Below are positions 9,026 through 18,494 of a stretch of DNA of 64,000 bases, piece after piece. Each line of letters starts with the position of its first letter. The first letter of the stretch is position 1. The DNA comes from Verrucomicrobiota bacterium (lineage in GTDB: Bacteria > Verrucomicrobiota > Verrucomicrobiia > Limisphaerales > JACRJZ01): positions 1 through 64,000 of the forward strand of contig JACRJZ010000148.1 of the NCBI GenBank assembly GCA_016219875.1, read 5' to 3'. The position numbers and the translations under genes were made by a program. The notes beneath the pieces are model-generated. The model saw nothing but the letters and a program-made list of their open reading frames with translations, was not told where the DNA came from and made no database searches.

Positions 9026-9204
9026 AGACGGCAACCGGGACAAATCCGAAATCCGAAATCCGAAATCCGAAGGAAATCCGAATGAGCAAAGGACGAATGT
9101 TCCCAATCGCCGCGCCGCGCATTGTGGCCGCGCGGTTTCGAATTTGGGTCATTGGAGAATTCGAATTTGTTTCGGATTTCGGATTTCGACATTCGGATTT
9201 TCTT
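9026..9204. repeat. Inverted pair of 7-bp tandem arrays (AAATCCG / CGGATTT)
   Basis: AAATCCG is repeated four times at 9042-9069 and once more at 9074-9080. Its reverse complement CGGATTT occurs at 9173-9200 (four units, one diverged). The two arrays could pair as a long stem across about 93 bp. They fill most of the gap between the DUF294 and metallophosphoesterase genes and extend both open frames artificially. Confidence 0.85.
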
Positions 9205-11730
9205 TCAGGCTGTCCGGGCGAAGTCCGTTTCCAGACGCGCTTGGAAGACGGTAATGTCCGCGAAAATTTTCTTCAGCACGGAGTGCTCAAGCTGGGTCAA
9301 CTCCTGCAGGTCGATGAAGTTGTCCGGCTCGACGCCACGGCCGATCTGGGCCGCCTGGTGCGTGAGGCGCATTTGCATCAGCGCCGTGTAAGCCTGCGCC
9401 AGTTCGTCGTGGCTGGAGGGCAGCAGCAGGCCCTGCTCGCGCAGCCGGCGCAACCGCTCGATGGTGTTCGTTTCCGCAAAACGATTCTGCAGCGCGTACA
9501 TCCGCGCGAAGTTCACCAGCGGGATGGTCGCGGCCTTCACGTTGAACGCGGCCGGCCGCTCGCCGGACGATTCAAGCTGGATGTTCCCGAAGAACCCGCG
9601 CGGGGCCTTGAACTGCAGCGTGCTTTGCGCCAGGTGGAAGAAGAAAGTGTTCTTGCCCTCGCCATCCAGCAAGTGATGCAGGTGCTCGCGCAACTGCCGC
9701 ACAAAATCCGCCTCGCCGTGCGCGCAACGGAAATCAAAGAACACATTCACGTCCAGCAAGTCCTGCGGCTTGGCTGCCGTCACGCACTCGCTGAAATACT
9801 GCCGCCACTGCGAGAGCGGCTGGCACCATTTCCGGTTGGAGGCCATGACCTCGCCTTTGCAACGCCGGTAGCCCACGAGGTCCAGCCAACGGCACACCTT
9901 TTCGCCCAGCCGCAGAAAATAGGTCTGCACCGCCTCGTTCTGGTCCGCCGGGACATCGGCGTAGATGATCGCGTTGTCCTGGTCCGTGGCCAGCGTTTGT
10001 TCCTCGCGCGCTTCGCTGCCCAGGACCACGAAGGAAAAGGCGGCCGGCGGCGGCCCCAGTTCGGCCTCGGCCAGCGCGACCAACCGCACGAGAATCGCGT
10101 CCGACACCGTCGTCATGATCCGGGTCACGCTCTCCACCCGCGCGCCGCTCTCCAGCAGCGCCTTCACGAACACCGGCAGCTTGGCGCGGCTGTCGCGCAG
10201 TTCTTCCGGCGACTGCGCCTCCTGGATTTCGCCCAGCAACGCGCCGATGGCGTGGCGTTGCGCGTGGAGGACTTCCGTGCCCGTGAGAATTCCCCGCGTG
10301 GCGCCGCGCTCGTCGGTCACGACCAGATGCTGCACTTTCCGCTCCTGCATGACGCGCGCCGCTTCGAACAGCAGCGCCCGGTCTTCGATACGGACCAGCG
10401 GGGCGCTCATGATATTGGCGATGGGTTGAGTCGCGGGCAGGCCCGCCGCCAGCACGCGGTTGCGCAAATCCTCGTCGGTCACAATGCCAATCGGCTCCCC
10501 GGCGGGCGAGTGGACGAGGATGGCGCTGGACTTGGCCCGGGCCATGGCGGCGGCGGCCTTGTGGATCGGGGTGTCCAGCGCGCAAGTGGCCAGCGTCAGC
10601 GGCGAGCTCTTGATGGACCGCGTAGCCAACGGCAGCATGCTTTGGAGGTCCGCCACCAGGCGGGCGAGGGTTTCCTCCGTTTTCTTGCGGGCCGCCACGT
10701 CCTTGATGGTCAGAACCAGTCCTGCTTTGTCGCCAATCGTCACGGGCGCGGAAGCCAGCAGCACGTCCGAAACCTCGCCGCTCTTGAGGGTGAGTTTCGC
10801 GCGCCGTTCCGCGGCGGGTGCAGCCAGCCCGCCGTTGGCGACTGACTCAATGATCTTCTCCAAGGGAAGCTGCGCCAGTTCCTCCTCTGCATAGCCCAGC
10901 CGGCTGAGCAGCGTCTTGTTCGCGTACACCGGGCGGTCTTGCAACACCAGGAGAACTCCCTCCGTCGTTCCTTCCACGAGGAGCCGGTACTTCTCCTCCG
11001 ATTCGCGCAGGGCCGTTTCCGCCCGCCAGCGCCGGCGTTCGAGATTGAGTCCCTGGGTGCTGATGTAGGCCAGCAGCGCGGCGATAATGGCCGAGATGCC
11101 GACCGAAATTTGCAGCACCCGGCGGATCATCTGGCTGATTTCCGCCCGCACGTCCTCGAGGTAGATGCCCGTGCCCACGATCCAGCCCCATGGCGTGAAG
11201 CCTTTCACGTAGGACAGCTTGGGCACCACCCGCTTTTCGTCGTCTTTCCACTGCCACAGATACTCCACATAACCGTCGCCCTTTTCGCGGACCACCTTGG
11301 TATGTTCCACAAACAACTTCTTCCCGCTGGGATCGGAATAGTCCAGGAGACTCTGGCCGTTCAACTCCGCCCGGTACGGATGCATGACCATGCGCGTCTG
11401 CATGTCGGAGATCCAAAAGTAATCCTTCCCGTCGTCGCCGTAGCGCATGGTCTGGATGCGCGCGATGGCCGCCTGCTGGGCCGCGGCTCGTGGGAGCGCG
11501 CCTTGTTTCTCCTGTTCATGCAAGCCCGCCAGTTCGCTCCAGGCGGCCTGCGTCAACTCGCGGATCATCTCCTTCTTCCGCTCGATGATGTTCTTTTTCA
11601 TCGTGGGGATGATGACCGCGAAAATCAGGCCGGAGAACAGCGCGAAAGTGAGGATCGCCGGGGAGATGATGTTGACGGCGAAGTGCCGCCAATGCGGCCG
11701 GGGCCGATGCGCTGAAGGTTCGCTTTTCAT
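9205..11730 (-). CDS. Membrane sensor with Cache, PAS, paired CBS and DUF294 nucleotidyltransferase domains
   Basis: This is an 841-residue multidomain protein. A first transmembrane helix (about 17-42) is followed by a single Cache-type extracytoplasmic sensor domain (to about 195; YFWISDMQTRMVMHP and GWIVGTGIYLEDV are typical). A second helix (about 203-222), a PAS domain (about 235-350) and two CBS motifs (about 390-510) come next. Then comes a DUF294-type nucleotidyltransferase core with GSEAREEQTLATDQD, holding the GS..R.EQ and D.D residues, and finally the DUF294 C-terminal helical domain. DUF294/CBS proteins are frequent neighbours of ActP symporters and resemble GlnD in the catalytic motif. 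A role in sensing a small ligand and controlling uptake is therefore plausible, but the nucleotidylated target is unknown. The ATG at 11730 is used; the frame is open 14 codons further upstream. Confidence 0.88.
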   Translation of the reverse strand: MKSEPSAHRPRPHWRHFAVNIISPAILTFALFSGLIFAVIIPTMKKNIIERKKEMIRELTQAAWSELAGLHEQEKQGALPRAAAQQAAIARIQTMRYGDDGKDYFWISDMQTRMVMHPYRAELNGQSLLDYSDPSGKKLFVEHTKVVREKGDGYVEYLWQWKDDEKRVVPKLSYVKGFTPWGWIVGTGIYLEDVRAEISQMIRRVLQISVGISAIIAALLAYISTQGLNLERRRWRAETALRESEEKYRLLVEGTTEGVLLVLQDRPVYANKTLLSRLGYAEEELAQLPLEKIIESVANGGLAAPAAERRAKLTLKSGEVSDVLLASAPVTIGDKAGLVLTIKDVAARKKTEETLARLVADLQSMLPLATRSIKSSPLTLATCALDTPIHKAAAAMARAKSSAILVHSPAGEPIGIVTDEDLRNRVLAAGLPATQPIANIMSAPLVRIEDRALLFEAARVMQERKVQHLVVTDERGATRGILTGTEVLHAQRHAIGALLGEIQEAQSPEELRDSRAKLPVFVKALLESGARVESVTRIMTTVSDAILVRLVALAEAELGPPPAAFSFVVLGSEAREEQTLATDQDNAIIYADVPADQNEAVQTYFLRLGEKVCRWLDLVGYRRCKGEVMASNRKWCQPLSQWRQYFSECVTAAKPQDLLDVNVFFDFRCAHGEADFVRQLREHLHHLLDGEGKNTFFFHLAQSTLQFKAPRGFFGNIQLESSGERPAAFNVKAATIPLVNFARMYALQNRFAETNTIERLRRLREQGLLLPSSHDELAQAYTALMQMRLTHQAAQIGRGVEPDNFIDLQELTQLEHSVLKKIFADITVFQARLETDFARTA

Positions 11731-12205
11731 GGTGCGAACGGCGGACGATTCAGATGCAATTGGGCACGGCACATATCACATCGCTTGTGAGGGCGAGTGT
11801 AGGCACGGGCCGACGGCAAGGCAAAAGAGAAAATGGAACAACGCGCTCATCGCCCAACGGAATGATCCTGCTCGCCCCCGCGGACTTCACGGCCATGAAC
11901 TGGCGGGAAATAAGCGCTGTTGCCGCGCCGCTCCGCCGGCGCACTCGAACTCCTTTGCCACCCCCGACCGCGCCGACAACTTGTGGAGGCACCGCCTCAG
12001 TTTTGAAAGAGACGCGCTTTCTTACAATTCCCTCGGAAGAGTTTACTTGCCTCGCAGGGCGCGGTTCGGTACTAGCACAGAGCACAGAGCAGCGGAGCCG
12101 GGCAGTTGCTGGGGTCGCGATCACAGTGGCTGGTCCGGCGACGGTGACGGCAAAATCATTTGGGGTGGAGATGTGGTGGTTGGTTTGCCAATGAAAGGTC
12201 TGACT
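11731..12205. other. Divergent intergenic region, about 475 bp
   Basis: This lies between the divergent DUF294 sensor gene and the substrate-binding/OmpA gene and must hold both promoters. I see no repeat family member and no convincing small gene. Base composition is more balanced than in flanking genes (for example around 12010-12060). AAAGG at 12195-12198, seven bases before the ATG at 12206, is the ribosome-binding site that decides the downstream start. Confidence 0.45.
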
Positions 12206-14047
12206 ATGACACGCTGGAAATACATCCTGTTCGGAACGGTGGTCGGAGTGTGCCTGACCGGTCTGACGTTGCGGGCCCAGGAGAAGCGGTTCGCGGAGTT
12301 GGTGGGCGCCGGGGCCGTGGGGCCGGTCACCCAGACGACGCCGTTGCAGGTGCCGTTCATCACCTGGGGCGGCGACATGGCGACGTTCCACGCCAACGGC
12401 GGCTTGGCCACGAAGTCCGGCACGATCTTCGCCAAGCAGGGCTTGAATCTGCGCCTGACGCCGGGCGACGATTTCCTGCAACAGGTGCGCGACTATCGCG
12501 CCGGCAAGACCCCCTTCCTGCGCGGGACGTTTCACATGATGGGTCTGGCCTCCGAGGTCATCGGCTCCGATCCGCGCACCAAGGGCGTGGTGATCCTGCA
12601 AATGACCTGGTCGGCTGGCGATCACATGGTGTCGCGCGAGAACGTGAAGACGCTCACCGACCTCAAGGGCAAGACCGTTGCGCTCCAGCAAGGCGGGCCG
12701 CATGTCGGGATGCTGGACGACGTGCTCAAATCCGCGCGGCTGACTTGGGACGACATCAAAGTGGTCTGGGCCAAGGATCTCACCGGCACGGCGGATTCTC
12801 CGGCGGAACTGTTCCGCAAGCGCGCGGACATTGACGCCTGCTTCGCCATCACGCCGGACATGGTCGGGCTGTGCGGCGGCCTGACCAGCGCGGGCACGGG
12901 CGCCGAAGGCACGGTGAAAGGTTCGCGCGTGTTGGTATCGACCGCCCAGTTGTCGCGCTCGATTGCCGACGTGTACGTGTGTCGCAAAGATTTCTACGAC
13001 GCCAACAAGGTTCTCGTCACCAAGTTCGTGGCCGGCTACCTCAAAGCGTGCGAGGAACTCATCGATCTCAAGAAACAGCACGAGACTTCCGGTTCGCCGA
13101 CCTACAAGGCCCTGCTCCAACTCACGCAAGACATCTACGGGAAGAAGACCATTCCCGTGCTGGACGACGCGCACGGGCTGCTCTCCGACTGCACGTTCGC
13201 CGGCTACCCGGGCAACGTGGCGTTTTTCACCGAAGCGGGGAACCTCACCGGCTTCGAGGCCTTCCAGAAATCCGCGCTCGATCTGGCCGTGAACCGCGGC
13301 CACGCGCGCGAGCGGATGGGCCTGTTTCCGTCCGGCTTGGACTACAAGTCGCCTCTCTTCCTCGGCTACCTGACCAAGACGCAACTGGAGCGCGGCGAGC
13401 GGTTCCGCGCGGAAGCGGTGCGCAGCGAGATCGAACTGCTTAGCTCCGGCGGAGCGTTGGACGAGCGGACGATTCTGTCGTTCACGATCAACTTCGAGCC
13501 GAACCAGACCGAGTTCAGCGCCGTGCAATATGGCGCGGAGTTCCAGCGCGTGGTGGAAACGGCGGCGCGGTTCGGCAACGCCGTCGTCGCCATCCGCGGC
13601 CACGCGGACCCGAGCAAGACGCTGCTCGACCTCGTCAAAGCCGGCATTGCGAAAGGCGCGCTCCGGCGTGTCGGCACTCCGGGTAATTACTCTTACTCGC
13701 TCAACGGTAAACCGCTCGATCTCAGCGGCACGGTCGAACTCACCAAGCTCATTGAGCAGGGCGCGTTCGACGGCGTGCCGGAGAACAACCCGCGTGAAAC
13801 CATGCAGGCCGCGCTGAACCTGTCGCGCAGCCGGGCCGAAGCCGTGCTCGTCTCTGTCGTCGAGTACGCCAAAGCCAAAGGGGTGGCGATGGACAAGACC
13901 CAAATCGCCCCCGTCGGCGTCGGCATTCGCGAACCGTTCGTCGCCAAGCCGGCGAACATGGACGAAGCCAAGAAGAACATGCGGGTCGAGTTCCGCGTGG
14001 TGCGCGTGGCCGCCGAAGCGACCAAGCCGGCGGACTTTGATTTTTGA
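12206..14047 (+). CDS. ABC-type substrate-binding protein fused to an OmpA-like domain
   Basis: The product has 613 residues. A signal peptide or anchor (MTRWKYILFGTVVGVCLTG) is followed by a NitT/TauT-like periplasmic binding domain (about 30-420; FITWGGDMATFHANGG, LTDLKGKTVALQQGGPHVG). The C-terminal domain (about 440-600) begins INFEPNQTEFS and contains AIRGHADPS and NLSRSRAEAV, as in OmpA-like peptidoglycan-binding domains; it is enlarged by an insertion after the GHADPS motif. The fusion suggests a binding protein tethered to the cell wall rather than a free transport receptor. AAAGG seven bases before 12206 supports this start; ATG 12191 is an alternative. It opens a co-directional block with a VWA gene and a second fusion of the same type, so a joint envelope function is inferred. 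Confidence 0.85.
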   Translation: MTRWKYILFGTVVGVCLTGLTLRAQEKRFAELVGAGAVGPVTQTTPLQVPFITWGGDMATFHANGGLATKSGTIFAKQGLNLRLTPGDDFLQQVRDYRAGKTPFLRGTFHMMGLASEVIGSDPRTKGVVILQMTWSAGDHMVSRENVKTLTDLKGKTVALQQGGPHVGMLDDVLKSARLTWDDIKVVWAKDLTGTADSPAELFRKRADIDACFAITPDMVGLCGGLTSAGTGAEGTVKGSRVLVSTAQLSRSIADVYVCRKDFYDANKVLVTKFVAGYLKACEELIDLKKQHETSGSPTYKALLQLTQDIYGKKTIPVLDDAHGLLSDCTFAGYPGNVAFFTEAGNLTGFEAFQKSALDLAVNRGHARERMGLFPSGLDYKSPLFLGYLTKTQLERGERFRAEAVRSEIELLSSGGALDERTILSFTINFEPNQTEFSAVQYGAEFQRVVETAARFGNAVVAIRGHADPSKTLLDLVKAGIAKGALRRVGTPGNYSYSLNGKPLDLSGTVELTKLIEQGAFDGVPENNPRETMQAALNLSRSRAEAVLVSVVEYAKAKGVAMDKTQIAPVGVGIREPFVAKPANMDEAKKNMRVEFRVVRVAAEATKPADFDF

Positions 14048-14156
14048 TCCGGGCCAAACCAGGCGCTTCCTCGAAGCTCCAACCCAAACCGTGTTGGTGA
14101 TTGTTGGTGATGGCAGTGTGAGCCGCCTGCTCCTGGCCGGCGTGCAGAAAGGTCAC

Positions 14157-15149
14157 TTGAAAAGAATCTGTTTCCTCAGCCTGTTGGTGGTGCTGGTGTG
14201 GCGGACGGCCACGCCGGTCCAAGCCCAGCAGTATTCCGACAATGTCGTCATCGTGCTCGATGCCTCCGGCTCCATGCGGGAGGTGATGCCCGGCACGCGA
14301 ACGAGCAAGATGGACGCGGCCAAAACCGCGCTGAAGGAAGTGCTCAAGCAGGTGCCGCCTTCCACGCAACTCGGCTTGCTCGTCTTCAGCGCCGCCAACT
14401 TGCGGAACGACTGGGTCTATCCGCTGGGACCGCGCAACGACGAAGTGCTGTTGGCGGCGATCGACCAACTCCAGCCGAACTCCGGCACCCCGCTGGGGAG
14501 CTACATCAAGAAGGGCGCCGACCGTCTGCTGGAAGAGCGCACCAAACAGTTTGGCTACGGCACCTATCGGTTGTTGGTCGTGACGGATGGCGAGGCGCAG
14601 GACCAGAACCTCGTCAACAGCTATACGCCGGACGTCATGTCGCGCGGCATCACCATGGATGTGATCGGCGTGGCCATGCGCGGCGACCACACGCTGGCTA
14701 CCAAAGTGCATTCGTATCGTCGGGCCAACGATCCCGAGGCCCTGCGGCGCGCGATTCGTGAGGTCTTTGCCGAAGTAGCCGGTTCGGCCGCAGACACAGC
14801 CCAGGCGGAAGCGTTCGAGTTGCTCGCGCCCATCCCCACGGGGGTCGCGAACGCCATGATCCAGGCGCTCTCTACATCGGGCAATCACCCCATCGGCACT
14901 CGTCCGAAGTCCGTTGCGGCGCGCGCGCAAGCCGCTGCCACGCCGTCTCCGAAGCCGCCGCAAGTGCAATCGCCCCAACCGCCGCCGCCACCGCGGGCCG
15001 CGCCACCCGCGCCGGGGCCGTCGTCCCGCGGCCACAGCAGCCACCTCCGCGGTTTCTGGATCGCGATCCCCTGCCTGATGTGCTTCGGCGGAGTGGCGGC
15101 GCTGATCGTCCTCATCGTCGCGCTGGCCCGGAGAGGGAGACGCCGATGA
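14157..15149 (+). CDS. Membrane-anchored VWA-domain protein
   Basis: This 330-residue protein has a signal peptide (LKRICFLSLLVVLVWR, cleavage near VQAQ) and a von Willebrand A domain (about 25-215) with a complete MIDAS: DASGS, the Thr in NSGTPLG and VVTDGE. A Pro/Ala-rich linker follows, then a C-terminal transmembrane helix (about 300-325) with an Arg-rich tail. VWA/MIDAS domains bind a metal ion and a partner protein; here the partners are probably the flanking binding-protein/OmpA fusions. I propose the TTG at 14157 as start, because AAAGG lies just upstream and it gives an exact signal peptide. No ATG is available, and the frame is open back to 14037. Its stop codon overlaps the next start (ATGA). 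Confidence 0.83.
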   Translation: MKRICFLSLLVVLVWRTATPVQAQQYSDNVVIVLDASGSMREVMPGTRTSKMDAAKTALKEVLKQVPPSTQLGLLVFSAANLRNDWVYPLGPRNDEVLLAAIDQLQPNSGTPLGSYIKKGADRLLEERTKQFGYGTYRLLVVTDGEAQDQNLVNSYTPDVMSRGITMDVIGVAMRGDHTLATKVHSYRRANDPEALRRAIREVFAEVAGSAADTAQAEAFELLAPIPTGVANAMIQALSTSGNHPIGTRPKSVAARAQAAATPSPKPPQVQSPQPPPPPRAAPPAPGPSSRGHSSHLRGFWIAIPCLMCFGGVAALIVLIVALARRGRRR

Positions 15150-16723
15150 GCGAGCGTCGCGCCAAAGGCTGCCTCGTCGCGGCCATCATCTGGTGCGTGA
15201 TCCTCGGCCTGCTGGGGGTCGCGTACAAGTTTTTCATCCACCCCTACCTCTCGGACAAGCTCAAGGGCCAGACCGGCTCCGCCAGCCAATACCGGCAGGA
15301 GATCGTGGTCGCCGCCGACTCCTTCTCCGGCTACGCGATCCTGCGTTCCGACGCCGTGCGCGAGGAACTCAAAGCGCGCCAGATTCGGCTCACGTTCAAA
15401 GACGACAAGGGCGATTACGCCGCGCGGATGGCGGACCTGAAGTCCGGCAAGGTGCAGCTTGCCGTCTTCACCATCGACTCGCTCATCACGGCCGGCGCGC
15501 GCGCGGGTGATTTTCCCGGCAGCATCGTGTTGGTCATCGACGAGACCAAAGGCGGCGACGCTATCGTGGCCTTGCAGAGCGGCGTGCCGAGCTTGCAGGA
15601 CCTGAATCATCCCGGCGCCCGCCTGGTGCTCACGCCGAACTCGCCCAGTGAATTCCTCGCGCGCGTGGTGTTGGCACACTTCAACCTGCCGAACCTGCCC
15701 GAGAAGTGGTGGGTCGAAGCCAATGGCGCGGCGGACGTTTACATGAAGTTCCGTGCCGCCACTCCGAACGAGAAGACCGCTTTCGTGTTGTGGGAGCCGT
15801 ACGTGTCCCGCGCCCGCCAGCAGGCCGGCGCGCACGTGTTGCTCGATAGCTCGCAACTCAAGGGCTACATCGTCGATGTGCTGGTGGCGGAGCGGGAATT
15901 TCTCCGCGACCATGCGGACCTCGTGCGCCTCGTGGTCGAAGCCTACTGCCGCGCGAATTACACGTACACGCAGCAGCAGGACGGACTCAACAAGCTTGTG
16001 GTGCAGGACGCGAGGCAAACCGGCGCGGAGAGCCTGGACGAAGCGCAAGCGCGCCAAGTCGTGCAGGGCATCCAGTGGAAGAACACGCTGGAGAACTACG
16101 CGCACTTTGGCCTGGCCGAGGGCAAGGCCCAAAGCGACGTGCCGAACTTGGAAGACGTCATCGCCAACATCATCGACGTGCTGATCAAGACCAAGGCGCT
16201 GGCCAAGGACCCGCTGGGCGGCAAATACCACACGCTGTTCTACAACCAGATCCTCGCCGGCATGAAGAGCGGCGGTTTCCATCCGGGCAAGAACCTGAAT
16301 CTCATTTCCGGCACGGGCGCAGTGGCCGACGCGGAAAAAGTCCGCGGCGAGAAAGAACTGGCGAGTCTGACGCCAGAGCAGTGGAACAGGCTGCGGCCCG
16401 TCGGCCAGTTGCGCGTGGAGCCGATCTCGTTTCGCCGCGGCTCCTCGAGCTTGACCGAACAAAGCGAGCGCGACCTGCGTGACCTGGCCAAGCGGCTCCA
16501 GTCGTTCCCGCAGTTTTACCTGCGTGTCATTGGCCAGACGCGCGCCGAGGGCGACCCGGAAGCCAACCGGCAGTTGGCCCAAGCCCGCGCCGAGGCTGCG
16601 GCCCGGCAATTGATGGCGGATGGAATCGCAGCGCACCGGCTGCGCACCGAAGCCGCGCCCAGCACGCTGGCGGAAGGCGAGGCGCAATCGGTCGCTTTCG
16701 TGGTGGGGCAGATGCCGTATTGA
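15146..16723 (+). CDS. Second ABC substrate-binding protein/OmpA-like fusion
   Basis: This is a 525-residue protein. The N-terminus is short and basic, followed by one transmembrane helix (about 10-30, with VAAIIWCVILGLLGVAYKFF). A NitT/TauT/phosphonate-like periplasmic binding domain comes next (about 50-390; IVVAADSFSGYAILR, LVLTPNSPSEFLARVVL). A compact OmpA-like domain closes the protein (about 425-520; FRRGSSSLTEQSERDL, QARAEAAARQLMADGI). The start overlaps the VWA stop by 4 bp (ATGA), with GGGAGA upstream, so translational coupling with the VWA protein is likely. It is related in architecture, but not closely in sequence, to the fusion protein two genes upstream. Confidence 0.86.
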   Translation: MSERRAKGCLVAAIIWCVILGLLGVAYKFFIHPYLSDKLKGQTGSASQYRQEIVVAADSFSGYAILRSDAVREELKARQIRLTFKDDKGDYAARMADLKSGKVQLAVFTIDSLITAGARAGDFPGSIVLVIDETKGGDAIVALQSGVPSLQDLNHPGARLVLTPNSPSEFLARVVLAHFNLPNLPEKWWVEANGAADVYMKFRAATPNEKTAFVLWEPYVSRARQQAGAHVLLDSSQLKGYIVDVLVAEREFLRDHADLVRLVVEAYCRANYTYTQQQDGLNKLVVQDARQTGAESLDEAQARQVVQGIQWKNTLENYAHFGLAEGKAQSDVPNLEDVIANIIDVLIKTKALAKDPLGGKYHTLFYNQILAGMKSGGFHPGKNLNLISGTGAVADAEKVRGEKELASLTPEQWNRLRPVGQLRVEPISFRRGSSSLTEQSERDLRDLAKRLQSFPQFYLRVIGQTRAEGDPEANRQLAQARAEAAARQLMADGIAAHRLRTEAAPSTLAEGEAQSVAFVVGQMPY

Positions 16724-16808
16724 GGATCGAACGAATGAGCAGAAGCGCTCGCCGATATTCTATTGTTCCACGCCTGCATTTCCGCCATGATCTGCGCGGC
16801 CACACGCC

Positions 16809-17576
16809 ATGCTTGACGACGCGACACTCAGGAAGAAAGTCTTCTGGCGGCTGCTGGGCAGCCCCGGCACCGTGTTCCCTTTTATGCTGGGCATGACGGC
16901 CATGACCGCGAGTTGGGCGCTGGACTGGATGCCCGGCATTGGCATCTTCACCGGCTTGGCGGGCGTGTTGGTCGCGGCGGGCACGTTCTGCACCCGCCTC
17001 TTTCTCAGCGGCGACAAGGTGGCCCGGCAAGTCCTCCAGGAAGCCGACCAGTCCAGCCAGCAAGCGCGGCAGCAGGCCCTCGACGCTTTGGACCGGCAAC
17101 TCACCACCTCGGACAACGATCCGCGGCCGGAGACGGCGCTCCGCGATTTGCGCGCGCTGGTCAAGGCGTTCGACGACAACGCCCTCACGGCCAGCCGCAC
17201 GAACATCGGCCAGTCCATCGAGATTCAGTCGCGCGTCGGCCTGCTCTTCGACCAATGCGTGGAGTCGTTGCAGCAGACCGAGCGGCTCTGGCAAGTCTCC
17301 CGGCAACTGCACACGCCCGCGGCGCGCCAGCCCATCCTGAACCAACGCGAGAAGCTCATCGAAGACGTGCAAGGCACCATCAAGCAGATCAGCGACACCC
17401 TCGTGGCGCTGCAACGGCTGGGCGCCGGCAAGCACTCCAACGCCGAACTGTCGCGCTTGCGCGACGAACTCGACCAGAGCCTGGCCGTGGCCAAGGCGGT
17501 GGAAGAGCGGGTGAACACTTTGGTAAACGAGACAGCCCTGATTTCGGAGCTGCCGCCACGACAACAACAAACCTGA
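16809..17576 (+). CDS. Two-helix membrane protein with long coiled coil, family not recognised
   Basis: I do not recognise this 255-residue protein. It has two hydrophobic helices near the N-terminus (about 22-42 and 44-65, around SWALDWMPGIGIFTGLAGVL). A long Gln/Glu/Arg-rich segment (about 70-250) follows, with heptad character and no cysteines or catalytic motifs. The layout of short membrane hairpin plus cytoplasmic coiled coil is reminiscent of XpaC-like proteins that accompany tellurite-resistance-type genes, but the similarity is topological only. It precedes the PspA-like gene by 15 bp, so the two are probably co-translated. A membrane adaptor for the PspA-like protein is a reasonable guess. 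Confidence 0.6.
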   Translation: MLDDATLRKKVFWRLLGSPGTVFPFMLGMTAMTASWALDWMPGIGIFTGLAGVLVAAGTFCTRLFLSGDKVARQVLQEADQSSQQARQQALDALDRQLTTSDNDPRPETALRDLRALVKAFDDNALTASRTNIGQSIEIQSRVGLLFDQCVESLQQTERLWQVSRQLHTPAARQPILNQREKLIEDVQGTIKQISDTLVALQRLGAGKHSNAELSRLRDELDQSLAVAKAVEERVNTLVNETALISELPPRQQQT

Positions 17577-17591
17577 ACCGGAGACACGATT

Positions 17592-18413
17592 ATGTTTGGA
17601 GCAATTGCCCGTTGGATCAAAGCCGTTGGCTATCTGCTGACCGGCCAGATTGACTCCGCGCGCCGCGTGCTGGACACCAACCCGCACGTCGTCCGCGCCA
17701 AGTACGACGCCATCATCCGCGACAAAGTGAACCAGATTCACATCTACAAACAGGCCGTCGCGGGCCTGATCGCGCAGCAGGAAAACAAAATGGCCAAGGT
17801 CAAGGTGCTGACCGAGGAGAGCACCAACCTTGAGCGGCTCCGCGCCGGGGCTCTCGCCAAAGCCAAGCAGCTTGTCGCCGACTTGACCAAGGTGGGCAAG
17901 ACCCAGGAGGAAATCCATGCCGCCGAGGACTACAAGAAGTGCCTCGCCGCCTACAATGACTTTTCCGCGACCCTCGTCGAGAAGCAGGATCACATTGCCG
18001 GTCTGGAGAAAGACATTGCCGGCTACGCCAAGAACATTGGCGATCACAAGGTCCAGCTTCAACAGATTCTGCGCGACCTGGACAAGATCAAGGCCGAGGC
18101 CGCCGACACTGTGGCCGACGTCATCACGTCTAAGCAGGAGAAAGACCTCGCCGACATGCTCTCGGGCATCGCCAAAGACGGCTCGGCGGAGGAACTCCAG
18201 CGGATGCGCCAGATGCGGCAGGAGCTCAAGGCCGAGGCCCGCATCTCGAAGGAAATGGCCGGCACCGACACCAAGGCCCAGGAAGCCGAGTTCCTCGACT
18301 ACGCCCGCAAGAGCATGGCCAGTTCCGAATTCGACGCGCTGGTTGGCCTGGGCGAGAAGACCGCCGCCGCGCCCGCGAAGGCGGCGGAGAAGGGGACGGC
18401 GCTGCCGGAGTAG
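17592..18413 (+). CDS. PspA/IM30-like membrane-associated coiled-coil protein
   Basis: This is a 273-residue, almost entirely helical protein. An amphipathic N-terminal segment (MFGAIARWIKAVGYLLTG) is followed by a long coiled coil rich in Lys, Glu and Ala (about 45-200), then a more variable C-terminal part with an Ala/Lys tail. This matches the PspA/IM30 family in size and layout. Family members bind stressed membranes, form ESCRT-III-like polymers and protect proton-motive force. GGAG eight to ten bases upstream supports the start. The gene completes the first half of the 12-26 kb block, and a tandem AAA+ ATPase is encoded later in the block. Sequence identity to canonical PspA is low, so this is a family-level call. 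Confidence 0.75.
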   Translation: MFGAIARWIKAVGYLLTGQIDSARRVLDTNPHVVRAKYDAIIRDKVNQIHIYKQAVAGLIAQQENKMAKVKVLTEESTNLERLRAGALAKAKQLVADLTKVGKTQEEIHAAEDYKKCLAAYNDFSATLVEKQDHIAGLEKDIAGYAKNIGDHKVQLQQILRDLDKIKAEAADTVADVITSKQEKDLADMLSGIAKDGSAEELQRMRQMRQELKAEARISKEMAGTDTKAQEAEFLDYARKSMASSEFDALVGLGEKTAAAPAKAAEKGTALPE

Positions 18414-18494
18414 GTTTCTAGAGGCCGCTACTGGTCCCTCTTGGCTGGCGGTGTGAATCAAAACTACATTCAGCGGCGCTGCGCCACCAACGTT

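Noticed and set aside
9082..10845. Open frame of almost 600 codons on the plus strand opposite the DUF294 gene
   Set aside because: It is the antisense of conserved CBS/DUF294 codons and begins in a 7-bp array; no recognisable motifs.
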